Source: Euglena gracilis (taxonomy: Eukaryota > Euglenida > Euglenophyceae > Euglenales). From it: DNA of 64,000 nucleotides. The DNA lies in assembly GCA_039621445.1 (NCBI GenBank), contig CP154955.1, positions 24,204,064-24,268,063 of the forward strand, written 5' to 3'. The notes under the pieces were generated by a model. That model saw only the letters and a list, made by a program, of their open reading frames with translations. It ran no database searches and was not told where the DNA came from. A program made the translations under genes and the position numbers. Shown in pieces: positions 42,132-53,834 of the stretch (positions within the stretch are counted from its first letter, which is position 1; every line of letters begins with the position of its first letter).

Positions 42132-43780
42132 GTACGCCCCCTCTTGAGTTCATTTCGAATGGAGCACCATTCAAAATGAATTGTGTGATGTGATGCGCCA
42201 TTTGGGCATGTTTTTTGATTGCCCACGGCACAAATGTGCAAAATCTGCCCCCCCCCCCCCACGCTGCAGAGAATAAAGCCCATAGCAGCCGTCAAAAGGA
42301 TTGATTAAACAAGCTGTTCAGTCTTTGGAACGTTCGTGCTCAAATGTCGTTTTCCTGCATCAGCCTCTCAATCCGCCACCTCCTCCATCAGAATTACCAT
42401 AAAATAGATGATCAGAGGGCATAAATTTGACGTGGCGCGGGTCCGTTTGTGGTGGATGTTGAGGAACAGGTTAAGGCAGCAAAACAAGCTGAAAACAAGA
42501 TTGAATTGGACATTTGTCACCCCACTTCCACTGCACCAGTCTGTTCCACTCCATCTCTTCTTCACATCAGTTCCGAATTGCAAGGCTTTCCACATCAAAT
42601 CATTTAGTACAAAAAAGTTGCAAGGGCGGAAGCAAAAGGCACAAATTTTGGATTAAATTGAAAAATCACAAAGCAAAAAATGCAACCAAAACGTGTTTGA
42701 GTTCCCCCATAGATTAATGGAGAAATATATAGATGAAAATGAAAAAATTAGGTTTCATATAAGAGCTGGCTACGTAGTCTGGTGTCTGATCTGGTGAGCC
42801 CTGGCACACGAACACATGCATAGTGTATGCCATTTGTCCAGAACTGAACTCCATGTTTTGATTGTCCTCTCCACTGTGTTGTTCTCCACACCTCCGTGTT
42901 ACTTTATATACATATAGAGTACTTGCGTTGAGCGTATGTGCATGCCAGGAGTTGAGAAATTGGAAAAATGTGGTTTGCAGGCTGTACTTGAGACAAAATG
43001 TGTGTCAATATTTTGCCTTTTTGGGCAGCGAAGTGCATGTTTTTAGAATCATTGTGTTACCAATACTGTGAAAATCATGATTTTGCTTTTTTGTTATCCC
43101 CAAACCCCAAAATGCATGAAGTTAAACTTCTATTTTTTTGATTTTTCTGTTTTTTTTTGGTGTGATTTTTCATTTTATAATTTGTGTTGCATTTTTGTGT
43201 GGCTCTCTCCTCCCCAATTGTTTGAGCTGGAAAATTGGCCATTTTTCGGTATTCTTTGTCCCCTCCTCCCCCCCCTGTTTGGAGTGGAGCCAGCCATTTA
43301 TTGATGCTCCTTTGTCCCTGTCCGCTGCTGTTTGGGACCCCCCCCATGAAATATATTGGCGTGTCCTTTTTGTGGTTGGGGTCAGCAGCCGGGCCACAGC
43401 AGCCAGCATTTCCCAGCCAGTCCCACCCCCCCCCCCCCCCCCCCCCGGGGGGTCCGCCCCTGACACCAGGGGGACAGGCGGGCCGAAAATTTTGAAAAAA
43501 TTTTTTTTTTCAAAAAATTTTCAGAAATGGTCAACATTTTTTTTGTCAGTTTCTGGGGGGCATTTGCTTTTTTTTTTGGGTTTTCCCATCGGCAACCCCC
43601 CTGGTCCCCCACCCCCACCCCCCCCCCCCCCCAGTGGACCCCCCTTTCTGCTGGTGGGTGAGGTAGGACTAAATGTTGAAGGATTCTCATTATTGTTTTG
43701 TTACACAAAATTTTTGGCTCTGCTATTTCTTTGTGTACTTCACTCTCAATTTCGGGAAGCATGCCGCATCAAACCGCAAG
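42132..43780. other. No supported gene beyond a possible downstream exon
   Basis: 42441-42555 may hold an exon in the frame FVVDVEEQVKAAKQAENK. 43420-43460 has C21/G6 and GCCAGTCCC-type sequence like the TE interiors. The remainder is AT-rich with no motif. Confidence 0.3.
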
Positions 43781-43825
43781 GTCAGACCGCAGCCCCTGCC
43801 CCCACCCATCCCCGCCCAGCCAGAC

Positions 43826-43861
43826 CGCAGCCGACCGCAGCCGACCGCAGCCGACCGCGCA
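43826..43861 (+). repeat. CAGCCGACCG decamer repeats, shared with 45690-45730
   Basis: Three to four units of CCGACCGCAG here and four at 45690-45730, each run of units ending in CCGACCGCG. The two sites are 1.9 kb apart and otherwise unlike. Confidence 0.75.
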
Positions 43862-44789
43862 ACTTTTTTTCTGATGTCAGTTTTTCAGTGAGAATGAGGA
43901 ATTAGGCTCATTTTTATCCCAGATACAGGGCACATAAACGGTGTTCTACAACGCCGACAACCGTGTCCCACGACAAGTTCCGCCATCAACTGTGTCCTAC
44001 AATGCCAACTTAAAAAGTGTCAGCCACACCTTGAACAGTACTTGCATGATTTTTGTTTTTAAAGTGATTTTTGTTTCTCTTTGCATGCCAGATGCATTGC
44101 AATACGGAGAGAAAATCGTTGCCACAACACCTCAAACATTACTCCGGTGCAGAATGGAGTGTGATTTTTGACATTTTTTAAAAGAAGAACTTCACAGAAA
44201 TTCACGGAAAGTCACGGAAATTCACGGAAAATTACGGAAATTCACGGAGAATCACCGACAAATTTTGGCCTCGACCAGCATGGAAATGGGAGTAACCCTA
44301 TCAGGTGCGATTCTATTCTGAACAGTGTGAAGTTCACCAGTCCGGCCTAACAAGGACGAAGTCTGTATTGTAAGACCTCTTATCGTTGAAATGTCCCGCC
44401 AACAGCGCTTGTGGTGGTATGGCCTTGCGGTTGGCATGGCACATGGCACATGGCACCCACTGACCCACCTGGCTTGCCTATCCAAATCTGTGGGCAAAAT
44501 GGAAATTGTTCAAAATAAAGGGGGAAACGCAGAAACAAACCCTTTGTCTTTGAAATTTTTGTAGAATTCCCTAAAACACGTTGCCAGAACCCTCTCAGCG
44601 GATCCATAAAGCCATTGGCCCTTGCGGATGGAGCCTGGAGCCGGGACGGAGAGATAAAGAACATTATTGGAAAACAGAAAAAAACCACACACACCTGAGA
44701 GTTCCGAAATGAAAGGAATTTTTTGTTCGGAAAAGCAAAGCATGTGCACATCATCAAATTGCGTTGAGATTTTTCTGGCTCATCTGGCT

Positions 44790-45620
44790 CATGTTGTCAC
44801 TTTTGGCCACTTTTGGCCACTTTTGGCCACTTTTGGTCGCTTTTGTCCCCTTTTGGCCCATTTGTCACCATAATTCACCCATTTTGACCTATTTTGATAT
44901 TTTTTTTTACCACTTTTTGCCCACTTCTTGTAATTTTGGGCCATTTTGTCCTGCTCTTGGGCCATTTTGGGCCATTTTGGGCCATTTTTGACCATTTAAA
45001 GCCATTTTCGACCTTTTCTTTTGTTATTTTTGCCCATTTTTTGGTCTCTTTTTGTTCCAATTTGACCATTTTGAGCATTTTGCGCCAGTTTGTTGCCAAA
45101 AGTGAACAAAAGCTGCTAAAATGACCCCAATTGGCCAAAAGCAGGGTCATTTTGGGCCATTTTTGGCTTTTTTTGGACCATTTTGGGCTTTTTTTTGTTA
45201 TTTTTGCCTGCTTTTGGAACTTTTGGCCATTTTAACCATTTTTTTGCCACTTTTAGGCCATTTTTAGGTCACATTTGACTGCTCTTCATGTCAAAAGCAA
45301 CAAAAAGACGTTTAAAGTGGCCTGAAAGTGGCCAGAAGTGGGTAAAAATGGCCAACAGCAGAGAAAAGTGGTCAAAAGTGGGTTAAAGAGGCCAAAAGTG
45401 GTCAAAAGAGGTCAAAGCAAAGCAAAAGCTGGCCAAAAGCAGCCAAAGCCCAGGAAAAAGTGGGCAAAAGCAACAAAAGTGACCAAAAGAAAGCAAAAGG
45501 CAGGAAATAATGGGCAAAGGCAGCAAAAATCGACCAAAAGTCGGCAACAGTGGCCAAAAGCAGTCCAAAAGCATCAAAAACTGGCCAAGAGCAGCAAAAA
45601 GTGGCCAAAAGTCGGCAACA
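44790..45620. repeat. Degenerate TTTTGGCC / GGCCAAAA arrays in inverted orientation
   Basis: 44790-45290 repeats TTTTGGCCAYTTTTGG-like units on the plus strand; 45300-45620 repeats GTGGCCAAAAG-like units, i.e. the reverse complement. The halves could pair imperfectly over about 300 bp. Frames across it are Lys/Gln or Phe/Leu polymers and not called. Confidence 0.8.
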
Positions 45621-45779
45621 GTGGATTGTGTGATTGTGATATATGTTCATTTTTTGTTGGCCTGCCCCCCACCTACCGCCAACTACTTTGCCGACCGCTG
45701 CCGACCGCAGCCGACCGCAGCCGACCGCGGGCTAAAATTTGGAATCTGTCATAGGTGCTTGCCCATGGTGACTCCCAAC

Positions 45780-46969
45780 CAGGGTGGTCCATAAGGGACG
45801 GGATTTTTTTTTTAGTTCAGGACCGCCCCTTAAGAACCGCCCCCCCCCCATAAACAGAAACCCGAAAAATTGGACCCGAAAATTTTTCCTTTTTTTTGAC
45901 CCATTTTGGGACCCATATGGGAGGTCCCCCCAAAAACCCCTCAAAACCCCATTTTTTCACACTTTCCAAAAATTCAACATTTTCTCAAAAATTTAGTTTT
46001 GAGAGTTTTTTGAAACAAAAAAGCCATTGAAAATCAAAAAAAAATCCAAGAAAAAAAATGTCAGTAAAATTTCGACTGTGCCAAAATTTGGACCACTCTT
46101 TATGTCCTTCGTTATTTCCCACCCCCTCCTAAAAACTACCAAATTTAACCCTGAAATGTTTGAGGTTTTTTTGTGGGAAAAAAATGTGGTTTTCCATCAA
46201 AAAATCATGTACCGGGGGGGGGAATTGGAGGCCGAAAAAAATGATTGGGAAAAAATTGGCGTACAGAAATCCTGCCAAATTTTTCCGGCCATTTTTTGAG
46301 AATCCTGCCAATTTTTTCCCGTTTCTCCCCAATTTTTTGGTTGCCACAGAAGAAATCTTGCCATAACTGGACGGTTTCACATAAAAAATCCTGCCAATTT
46401 TTTCCGGGCCGTCTTCAGGTTTGGCACCAATTTTTCCGGCTTCCAATTTTGTCGGTTCCAATTTTATCCACCCCCGGTATTTTGGGTTCATTTTTCAAAA
46501 AATTTTCAAATTTTTTTCAGCCCAAATCCCCCATTTCCCGAAATTGGTGAAAATGCTGCCCAAAATGTTGCCCAAACCTCCCCCAAACCCCATTTTTTCA
46601 CACCTTCTAAAATTTCAACATTTCTCAAAATTTTGATTTTGAGAGATTTTGGAAGCAAAATAAATACAACTGAAAATCCAAAAAATTTCCAAGGGAAAAA
46701 TTTGAATGTTCCAAATTTTGGTCCCATTGGTCCCATTCTTTGACCTGACATTTTTTTGACCGCCCTCCTAAAAACGAACAATTCTCAACCCTAAAGTTTT
46801 GGAGATTTTTTTTGGAAAAAATGTGATTTTCCATCAAAAAGCCATGTATTTTGGGTTCATTTTTCAAAATGATTTTCAAAAATTTTCCCTAGCCAAAATC
46901 CCCTTTTCCTTATTTTTTGGTTGAAGTGTATGGGGACAGGTTTTTTTTTTTTGCTTAAGGACCGCCCTG
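45780..46969 (+). mobile_element. 1.19-kb hAT-like element, second copy, TSD CTCCCAAC
   Basis: Left end CAGGGTGGTCCATAAGGG, right end GCTTAAGGACCGCCCTG; exact octamer CTCCCAAC at 45772-45779 and 46970-46977. Interior is collinear with 28274-29548, but it carries a 46215-46440 segment rich in AATTTTTTCCGGCC that is reduced in the other copy, and lacks other parts. Confidence 0.97.
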
Positions 46970-46977
46970 CTCCCAAC

Positions 46978-47640
46978 CCACCCTGATGTTGCGCCACTTG
47001 GGGCAAAACAAGCTTGACCAAAACCACTTGGAACAACTTGAGCGAACCAGAATCAAAATCGACTGAGAAATGGCTATAATTTGGGCTGCACGTGGAGCTG
47101 GGGAGAAGGAAAGCATTGCCTTGTGGGATAGGGCATACCAGGGGTTTCATTTGAGGTGCCTGGGCGTTTCGTTTGATTTTGTTTCATTTTTTGAGGTATT
47201 TCGGCACAAAATGGCCGATTTTTGCGGTGGTTGCAAAATGCAGCTGGCAAATGAACCATTCAAACGGTTCATTTGTGCATTTGTGCAAGATGACCAAATC
47301 AAGCCCGTTTTTCTTTAAAACCTGAACAGTGGGGGTTACGAGGTGACCAGAAACAGCGGTCAAAGAAGGATGGCAGGACGTTGCGTCATATTCCCCCCTG
47401 AATTCAGAGATTTAAGTGGGTAAACACAGTTGGGGAATGGCTGGAGTTTATTTCAATTTTCATGTTTCACGTTCATGCCGAAAAATGCGGAGAAGGGAAA
47501 AAATTGCGGGAGAAATTGCAGAAAATTGGTGGAAAATTGTGGAAATTGAAGAGAATTTGTGAACACCAACACCAAAACTGCGAAAAATTTTCGTAAAAAT
47601 TCGTAAATTGTGGGGAAAATGCTGATATCAATTCCCCCCT
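46978..47640. other. No supported gene
   Basis: An 82-codon frame at 47070-47318 (MAIIWAARGAGEKES.., CGGCKMQLANEPFKRF) is open; part of it (GTTTCGTTTGATTTTG..) resembles 37040-37080, so it may be repeat-derived. Confidence 0.3.
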
Positions 47641-47704
47641 GCGTGCATGAACCTTCCCAATTGCACAATTGCAATTTCCCCAATTGTTCGATATTTTTCT
47701 GATG

Positions 47705-47875
47705 GCCTCCAATCAATCCCCCTTCTGTGTGCGGTTGCACAGAGGGACAAACTGCAAATTTGGCAAACCCACCCATTTAAGTGCACGGGGTGCGTTCATT
47801 ATTGGACTGTTGTGTCAGATCCTCAAGGGTGACACTTATTTGGGCACTATCCGAAAGCCGTTCTGTGTAAAGTGA
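47705..47875 (+). CDS. Possible exon, unknown function
   Basis: Two plus frames are open. One reads MASNQSPFCVRLHRGTNC and ends FCVK; the other reads LLCAVAQRDKLQIW and has a CAAG|GGTGAC-type donor at about 47827. Neither matches a family known to me. Confidence 0.2.
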   Translation, partial: ASNQSPFCVRLHRGTNCKFGKPTHLSARGAFIIGLLCQILKGDTYLGTIRKPFCVK

Positions 47876-47933
47876 TTTTTTTAAGGGGCCAAAAAAATTT
47901 TAGATTTCTTTTTCGGACCCTTAGGGGTGCGAC

Positions 47934-48269
47934 CAGGGTTCGACATAAGGAGGGCGTACTGGAGTGGGGTCTGGAGACCCCCCAAAAGGACACACCTGCC
48001 CCCAAAAGGTCAAAATTTTCCTTCCGGCACTTTGGGCTGAAAATTTTTTTGCTTTTTTTATGACTTTTTATCCCCCCAAAATGCCCAAAACGGCACTTTT
48101 GGACGTTTTGGGGGGGTCAAATTTTTTTTGGCCCGGCGCTTCGCGCCGAGCTGAAAGCGGTCACCCAGACTGCACCACTGTTTAGGTAGAGGGGGGGTGT
48201 CCCCCCACCCTCCCCCTCGTGGATTGGATGGGAGTCCGGACCGCCCCCCCCCACCTGTTTAAGCCCTGG
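47934..48269 (+). mobile_element. Diverged member of the CAGGGTTCGA element family
   Basis: Left end CAGGGTTCGACATAAGGAGG, then the family interior (TTCCGGCACTTTGGGC, GCCCAAAACGGCAC, GGGTGTCCCCCC). The right end is degenerate (TTTAAGCCCTG) and the flanking octamers do not match, so it is truncated or rearranged. Confidence 0.65.
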
Positions 48270-48295
48270 GCATTCTTTGGGCACTGCACATTTAA

Positions 48296-48423
48296 ATGGA
48301 GGGAATTGCAAGTCTGCCACATGTGCCAAATTTCTGGGCAACCCTCAGTGAAGCAGACAAAATCTACAAGGAAGCAAACCCAACAAAGCCAAAGGCCATT
48401 TCCGTCCATTTACAAATCCCCAG
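48296..48423 (+). CDS. First-exon candidate, unknown function
   Basis: ATG at 48296; 42 codons plus two bases to a strong CAG|GTGAGA donor. Encodes MEGIASLPHVPNFWATL, SEADKIYKEANPTKPK and AISVHLQIP. Good coding texture and a canonical donor. A possible following exon starts at 48892 (CATTCATCAG|) with AKARGRKAGKYAGFWSV in one frame; phases do not support that frame, so the link is unproven. Family not recognised. Confidence 0.4.
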
Positions 48424-49480
48424 GTGAGAAAGATCCGCGTTGGTTGGTTATTCAGCCAAAGGGGATATCAATGAGGGATATCAATATATTATAAGTCAAA
48501 GAATTGCTGGTCACACCGAAATGACCCGGAAAATTTTGCCTGAAATTTTCATTTCATTATGATAGTCGTTCGGTGATGATCATGATGGTGCTTTTGAGGG
48601 GTTTCTAACCACAAAAACCCACTCAGAGTCATGGACGAGAATCCTGGAAACCCTGTGTTGTTGGGTGGGGGTTTACCCCCCATTCTCGTTTGAACAAAAT
48701 TTTCAAATTTTGTAGCCCTCATCGCTGAAGGAGTGTATTCTTGTCATTGCCGTGGGGGGTCGGGGGGGGGTCGACCACCCTATTGGGTCTTTTATGTCGC
48801 TCCAAGTTTAAGCCACCGGCCTTAGATTTGACTCGTGTGTTTTGGGGAGGGAGTTTTTATTTATTTTTTTGTTGTCTGTGCATTCATCAGGCCAAAGCAC
48901 GTGGCCGGAAGGCAGGGAAGTATGCCGGTTTCTGGAGTGTATTCAGCCCAGCGTCACATTTGGATCTGAAGAAGAGAAATGAATCCATTTACAAAATTGA
49001 AAAAAAATCTAAAAATCATCCCAATTGTGTGAGAAATATGTTGGAATGTCTTTCATCGCTGCATGTCTAAACAAGCGTTCAGAGGGAAGGGCAAGGAAAG
49101 GTTCATCTAAACATTTTTTGCACCCCCCTCAACCAAGTGGATTGCGAATGATGATTTCTTGATTTGAAAACAGAAAGTGGCGGTCAGGGGAAAGCCATGG
49201 AACCAGGCTTCTCTTTGAAGAAGGTCGTACTCCCTGGGGAGGCGTGCTGTGGGCAAGCACAGGGGCAGGGCATTTTCGACCCCTCTCGGGGGGGGGGTTG
49301 GTTTTGGGGTGGGTGGTGCCCCCCCCCCCCGCAGCGCTGGGGGTGCTGGGGCCCCGAAAACGGCTGTTTTCGATGGAGAATCGGCTTGGTCAGCAGTCAT
49401 CGGGGTCCATAGCTGATCCCCCCTGGGGGGGTCTCCTGCTGTGGGCAGGCACCCCATGAGGCACCACCCCCGGATTGGTA
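48424..49480. other. One possible exon, otherwise nothing supported
   Basis: 48892-49010 follows a good polypyrimidine-CAG acceptor and stays open (KYAGFWSVFSP, LDLKKRNESIYK). 49285-49345 has alternating poly-G and poly-C typical of the transposon remnants. Confidence 0.3.
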
Positions 49481-49509
49481 GAAAGTAGCCAGTGCATTGA
49501 ATCAGTTCT

Positions 49510-49905
49510 GATACACAATAACCCCTCCAAATAGTAAACCGGGGGGGTTTATTATATCCAAATAATAAACCCCCCGGTTTATTATTTGGACACTCGAAGT
49601 CGGGGTCTGGGGGGTGGTTATTTTTGGGGGGGGATATTATTTGGGCAAAGTTTTCGAAGTCAAAAATCGACCCAAAAAAATCCCTCCAAAGGCTCCAATG
49701 GTCATTTTTTTTGGCATTTTTGTGCTTTTTTGAAAATGGGTGCTTTTTTAGCATATTTTCTGCACCAATCTTATCCATTTTTGCTATTTTTTTTTGCAAC
49801 ATTTCTGCTAATTTTGACTCTTTTTTTCCTTTTTGCCTTCACACTTGCCGGAGGGGGGGTTAATTATTTGGGCGGCCGAAGTCGGTCCTCAGGGGGGGTT
49901 TATAT
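49510..49905. repeat. GGTTTATTATTTGG-type repeat block
   Basis: AATAGTAAACC and GGTTTATTATTTGGACACTCG inverted units at the left, GGTTAATTATTTGGGCGGCC at the right, with GAAGTCGGGGTC / GAAGTCGGTCC inside. Related in style to the GTGTTATTTGGG blocks at 14706 and 39975. No duplication found. Confidence 0.5.
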
Positions 49906-50690
49906 AGTTTTTGTTTTCCTGCTGGGGTGTGACGATGTCTGAGGCTCTTACGATGGTCTGCACGGGGGCGTTGTTGGCGCAGCATCTGTGCTTTGCCCAA
50001 GTGGCCCACAGCAGGCAGTCCATTCAGAGCACAGATGTGCGTTGATTGCAGTTTGATCTGGCCGCAAACATGCTCGACACACTGAACAGCATGGTTGGTG
50101 TGTGGCACACCCCCTCCTCTGTGCTGTGATTTAATGTTGTTGTAGGGCAAAAAGGGACAAGGAAGCTTTCAAAAGCCTCTTTTTTTCACTCGAATGAAAA
50201 ATGGCCTTTTGCACCTGTACCCGGATGGGGATCGTGTGCCTGGGGACAACCAGTGCCAATGACAATTTGAAACCAAGCTGATAGGGCAGGGGAACACAAT
50301 GCTTTTTTTCCCTGTCCAGATTGTGTGTCGCTGCAAATGGCCGGTGGGATAGTGGCATTGCGATGTGGAGATTGCATGGCCGCGTTGGCAGCGCTGAGAG
50401 ATGCATTCCACCACGGAGCTGGGCAGAGATGAATGAGAAACCTTTCTTTCCCCCACACACCACCCCAACTCCCCACCCTCATTTTCTTGAACGCAAAATG
50501 GCCTTTTGCATATGGGTGAAGACGTTAGCAACCGCAAGGTTTTTCCTAAAATGCACGCACGGACAAACACCTCTAACGTACGCATGCATATGTGAGGCCA
50601 ACAATTCTCTCCGAAAACCGTAACATGGGTATATATCTGGGTCGCATAATTTTTTGGAATAACGTGGGGGAACTTACTCACATACAATCT
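49906..50690. other. No supported gene
   Basis: Both strands carry open frames (for example minus 50131-50463) but with no motif or splice support. AAAATGGCCTTTTGCA occurs at 50198 and 50498. Confidence 0.25.
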
Positions 50691-50699
50691 GTGTGTATA

Positions 50700-50732
50700 T
50701 TACATATGTGTGTATGTGTATGTGTATGGGTA

Positions 50733-50799
<67 letters not shown>

Positions 50800-50826
50800 G
50801 TGTCTGTGTGTGTATGTGTATGTGCA

Positions 50827-50881
<55 letters not shown>

Positions 50882-50921
50882 GCGTATGTGTATGTGTATG
50901 TGTTATGTGTATGCATGTGTA
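50700..50921 (+). repeat. (TATGTG)n hexamer array, left arm
   Basis: About 35 units of TATGTG with a few variants (CTGTGT, CATGTG, CGTATG). Mirror of 51488-51741. Confidence 0.97.
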
Positions 50922-51168
50922 TATCTGCATGTATATGTACATGAATGTGGATATGTATATGTGTGTATAAATGGACATTTTCTTAAATTGTCCATTTATA
51001 TATGTCATTTGAATTGAATTTCCTGTCATTCTATCTTGCTTTATTTTCCTTGAGGGGAATATTCATGCATAATACTTCTGAAATACGCATAGATATACAT
51101 ATCAACATACATATGTATGAACGCGAACATATGCATGCACATGTACAGGTACATACACATAAACGGCA

Positions 51169-51360
51169 AGTGTTAAGTTTAGTACCCCCCCCCCCCGGGG
51201 TGGAGTACTAAACTTGACACCAGGTTGGGCACGGGTCACTAACCCTAACCCTAACCCCTACCCTAACCCTAACCCTGACCCTAACCCTAACCCTAATCTT
51301 AACCAGTGCCCAACCTGGTGTTAAGTTTAATACCCCCGGGGGGTATTTAACTTAACACTC
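51169..51360. mobile_element. Telomeric-repeat element bounded by hairpins
   Basis: Order: hairpin AGTGTTAAGTTTAGTACC .. GTACTAAACTTGACACC; GTTGGGCAC; about ten CCCTAA-type units (51238-51300, some CCCTAC, CCCTGA); GTGCCCAACCTGG; hairpin GTGTTAAGTTTAATACC .. GGTATTTAACTTAACACT. The outer and inner sequences are inverted repeats, so the whole 190 bp folds around the telomeric core. Confidence 0.85.
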
Positions 51361-51487
51361 GCCACATTAACACATATGCATACACAAACACAGACATGAA
51401 CAAAGACACAGACATAGACATGGACATAGGCATAGACACAGACATAGACATATACATAGACATAGAAGGCATATGTATATACATACA

Positions 51488-51741
<254 letters not shown>

Positions 51742-52518
51742 TAGATAAACACATGCACATGTATATACAAATTATTTATGCATATGGATGTGCATACATA
51801 TGCATACATGTTCACATATATGGGGTGAATTTAGGATATTGGTCATTTCACTCTTGCAGATTTTTCATTTTGAAATTCTTTCCTGTAACTCTCTTTGTTT
51901 AAGTCATCATAAGAATGCAAAGAGAACACTGTTTATGTTCCTTATTTGGATCATTTTGTTTTTCCGTGGATTTAGCATTTTTTCAATTGAATTCTTCGTG
52001 AAAGCCTTTGGTGCAAGTACAGGGTTGTAATTTTGAATTAAAAGTTGTTTTTGCTGTTTTGGGGATTTCGTTATTGTCCCTTTAAATGATGTTGTATAAA
52101 GCTTGTAATTGTCTCCAAGGATTTTAGGGCCACAAACAATTTTTTACAGGGGTCCATTTCCGGCTCTGGATGTTCTCTTTGAAGTTAAGAAGGTGTCCGA
52201 CCTCCTCATCCTCATTCTTGAATCCCCCCCCCTTTGTGGCTTCCCTATCATCCCTGGGAATGGGTTCTCTGCCCTTGTTACTGCGTATTGGGTGACGTGG
52301 CCAGCCCGCTGGCCTGAGAACGAAGGCTTTGCAGAGTATGCTTACTCCTCTAATGAGGGCCATTGCTCCACATAAAGTTCTTTCGGGTTGGTTTCCCGTC
52401 ATCCTTTGTTTGGTTCTGCCCCAAAAAGAGCGGGCTGAAGCAGGACTGCCCAGAACAAGGCCTCTCTGCGGGATCCATTTTTGAATCCCCACCAGAAACG
52501 AAGCGGAATCCTTCGGAA
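51742..52518. other. No supported gene
   Basis: Frames at 52109-52375 (plus) and 52124-52492 (minus) overlap; neither shows a motif. 52140-52510 may be coding on one strand, because the element at 52519 lands at its edge. Confidence 0.25.
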
Positions 52519-52937
52519 CAGGCTATTGCCCAGGGGTTTGCAGTATCCCCGAGGGGGTGGGGGTGGGCTGGACTGCAGCTAGTCCAATTTTGGCTAGTGG
52601 AAATCCTAGTGGACCCTGGCAGGGGGGTCTGATAGCAGGGCTAGATAGTGGAAAAGAATTTTTAGTGATCGATGCCAAGCGCCAAAGTTTTTTGGGACCC
52701 CCAGTACTTGTCAAAGATGCCCATTTTTGGCATTTTTTTTGTATTTCTTTGGAACAAAATCAGCCGAAAAACCTATTAACACCCAATTTCCGCCTTGGCG
52801 CACAGTGCCAGAGGAAAATTTTCTCCAGTGAGGGGGGCCTCTGGACCCTGGGGTCTACCTAGTCACTTTTTTCCAGTGTCCAGCGCAATGGCTGGCCAGT
52901 CCTCCCCCCCCCCCCCAGGCCCTTAATCAATAGCCTG
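52519..52937 (-). mobile_element. hAT-like non-autonomous element, TSD CTTCGGAA/CTTCGAAA
   Basis: Left end CAGGCTATTGCCCAGGGG, right end CCCTTAATCAATAGCCTG; flanking octamers 52511-52518 and 52938-52945 differ at one base. Interior matches the reverse complement of 3568-4180 (AAAAAACCTATTAACACCC; GGCGCACAGTGCC). Confidence 0.85.
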
Positions 52938-53056
52938 CTTCGAAACGTCCATTCAAATGTCCTTTGCATTTTCTTTAACGATGTGTAGACCCAATTTGCA
53001 CCCTTTTGGGGGGGGGGGCATTTGGGGGGCATTACAGCCGGATTCCAGAGCATGTG

Positions 53057-53080
53057 TAACCCTAACCCTAACCCTAACCG
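53057..53080 (-). repeat. Short telomeric tract (CCCTAA)4
   Basis: Four CCCTAA units followed by GTGAGTGCCCAACGC, which resembles the GTGCCCAACC at the edge of the telomeric element at 51169-51360, so it may be a remnant of one. Confidence 0.8.
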
Positions 53081-53726
53081 TGAGTGCCCAACGCATTTTG
53101 GCTATCCCCCCCCCTGGTGCGGGCGTCGGATAAGGGCTGCCTGCCCCCAGGCATGCGCTTTCCTTATGATTCCACACGGTGAAAACTTTTGTAAATAAAA
53201 CCAGCCGGGTTTGGTATGAAGTTTTGACTCACCTGATTTTAAAGAAAGAAATCAACACAATAAAACTTTTTTTCGGGCTTTACCATGCCCACAGGAGCCA
53301 TAATCCCCCAAAAGACACATTTTTCCATGACGCATTTTCCGACGACATTCTGGATATTTCATGGGTAATTTTTTGGGTGATAACACCTTTGTCCACCCTT
53401 GCACCCTTGCACCCTCTCATTTTTTTGGTGGGGGGGACAGAAGGGAAATGAGTAAGTAGTCTTTTGGCAAGTCGTCTTGGCAGTTGCCAGATATTTCCAG
53501 TGATTTTCTGTCATTTTCAATGTATTTTGAAAGGTTTTTGATTCCCCCCAAAACTGCCCGTCACGACCCAAACTATTTTTGCTCCCTGACCAAGGAGAAT
53601 CCCAGGAAATGCTGTGGTTGTCTTTCTCTTTTCTCTGGATGGGTTCTGCACAGGACGGGAGGGGGGGTCCCCCACCTCCCTTATATTCAACCATGCCTCC
53701 ATCGGCTCCTGCCCCCAACGCCCCAG
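53081..53726. other. No supported gene
   Basis: GTTTGGTATGAAGTTTTGAC and surrounding AT-rich sequence show no motif. A poly-G/poly-C block with CTTATATTCAACCATG at 53660-53697 looks like a short remnant of the CAGGGTTCGA family. Confidence 0.25.
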
Positions 53727-53834
53727 CAGCTTCACCGTCACCAACGTGTGCCGTCGCATCATGGCGGACATTCAAACATTTCCAGCTTATGACCTGCACA
53801 CCAAGTTCTTTCTTGACGTTATGACTGGCAAAGC
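53727..53834 (+). CDS. Putative internal exon, unknown function
   Basis: Between GCCCCAG| and AAAGC|GTATGC. Encodes SFTVTNVCRRIMADIQ and FPAYDLHTKFFLDVMTG, with high third-position GC. The TVxNVxRRI segment is faintly like the N-terminal helices of eIF2B-type subunits, but that is too short to name. No partner exons found. Confidence 0.4.

Noticed and set aside
49107-49802. 231-codon minus-strand ORF
   Set aside because: Covers the GGTTTATTATTTGG repeat block and poly-C/poly-G; composition is mosaic with no domain.
53727-53834. eIF2B subunit exon
   Set aside because: Similarity rests on about ten residues (TVxNVxRRI); not enough to name.
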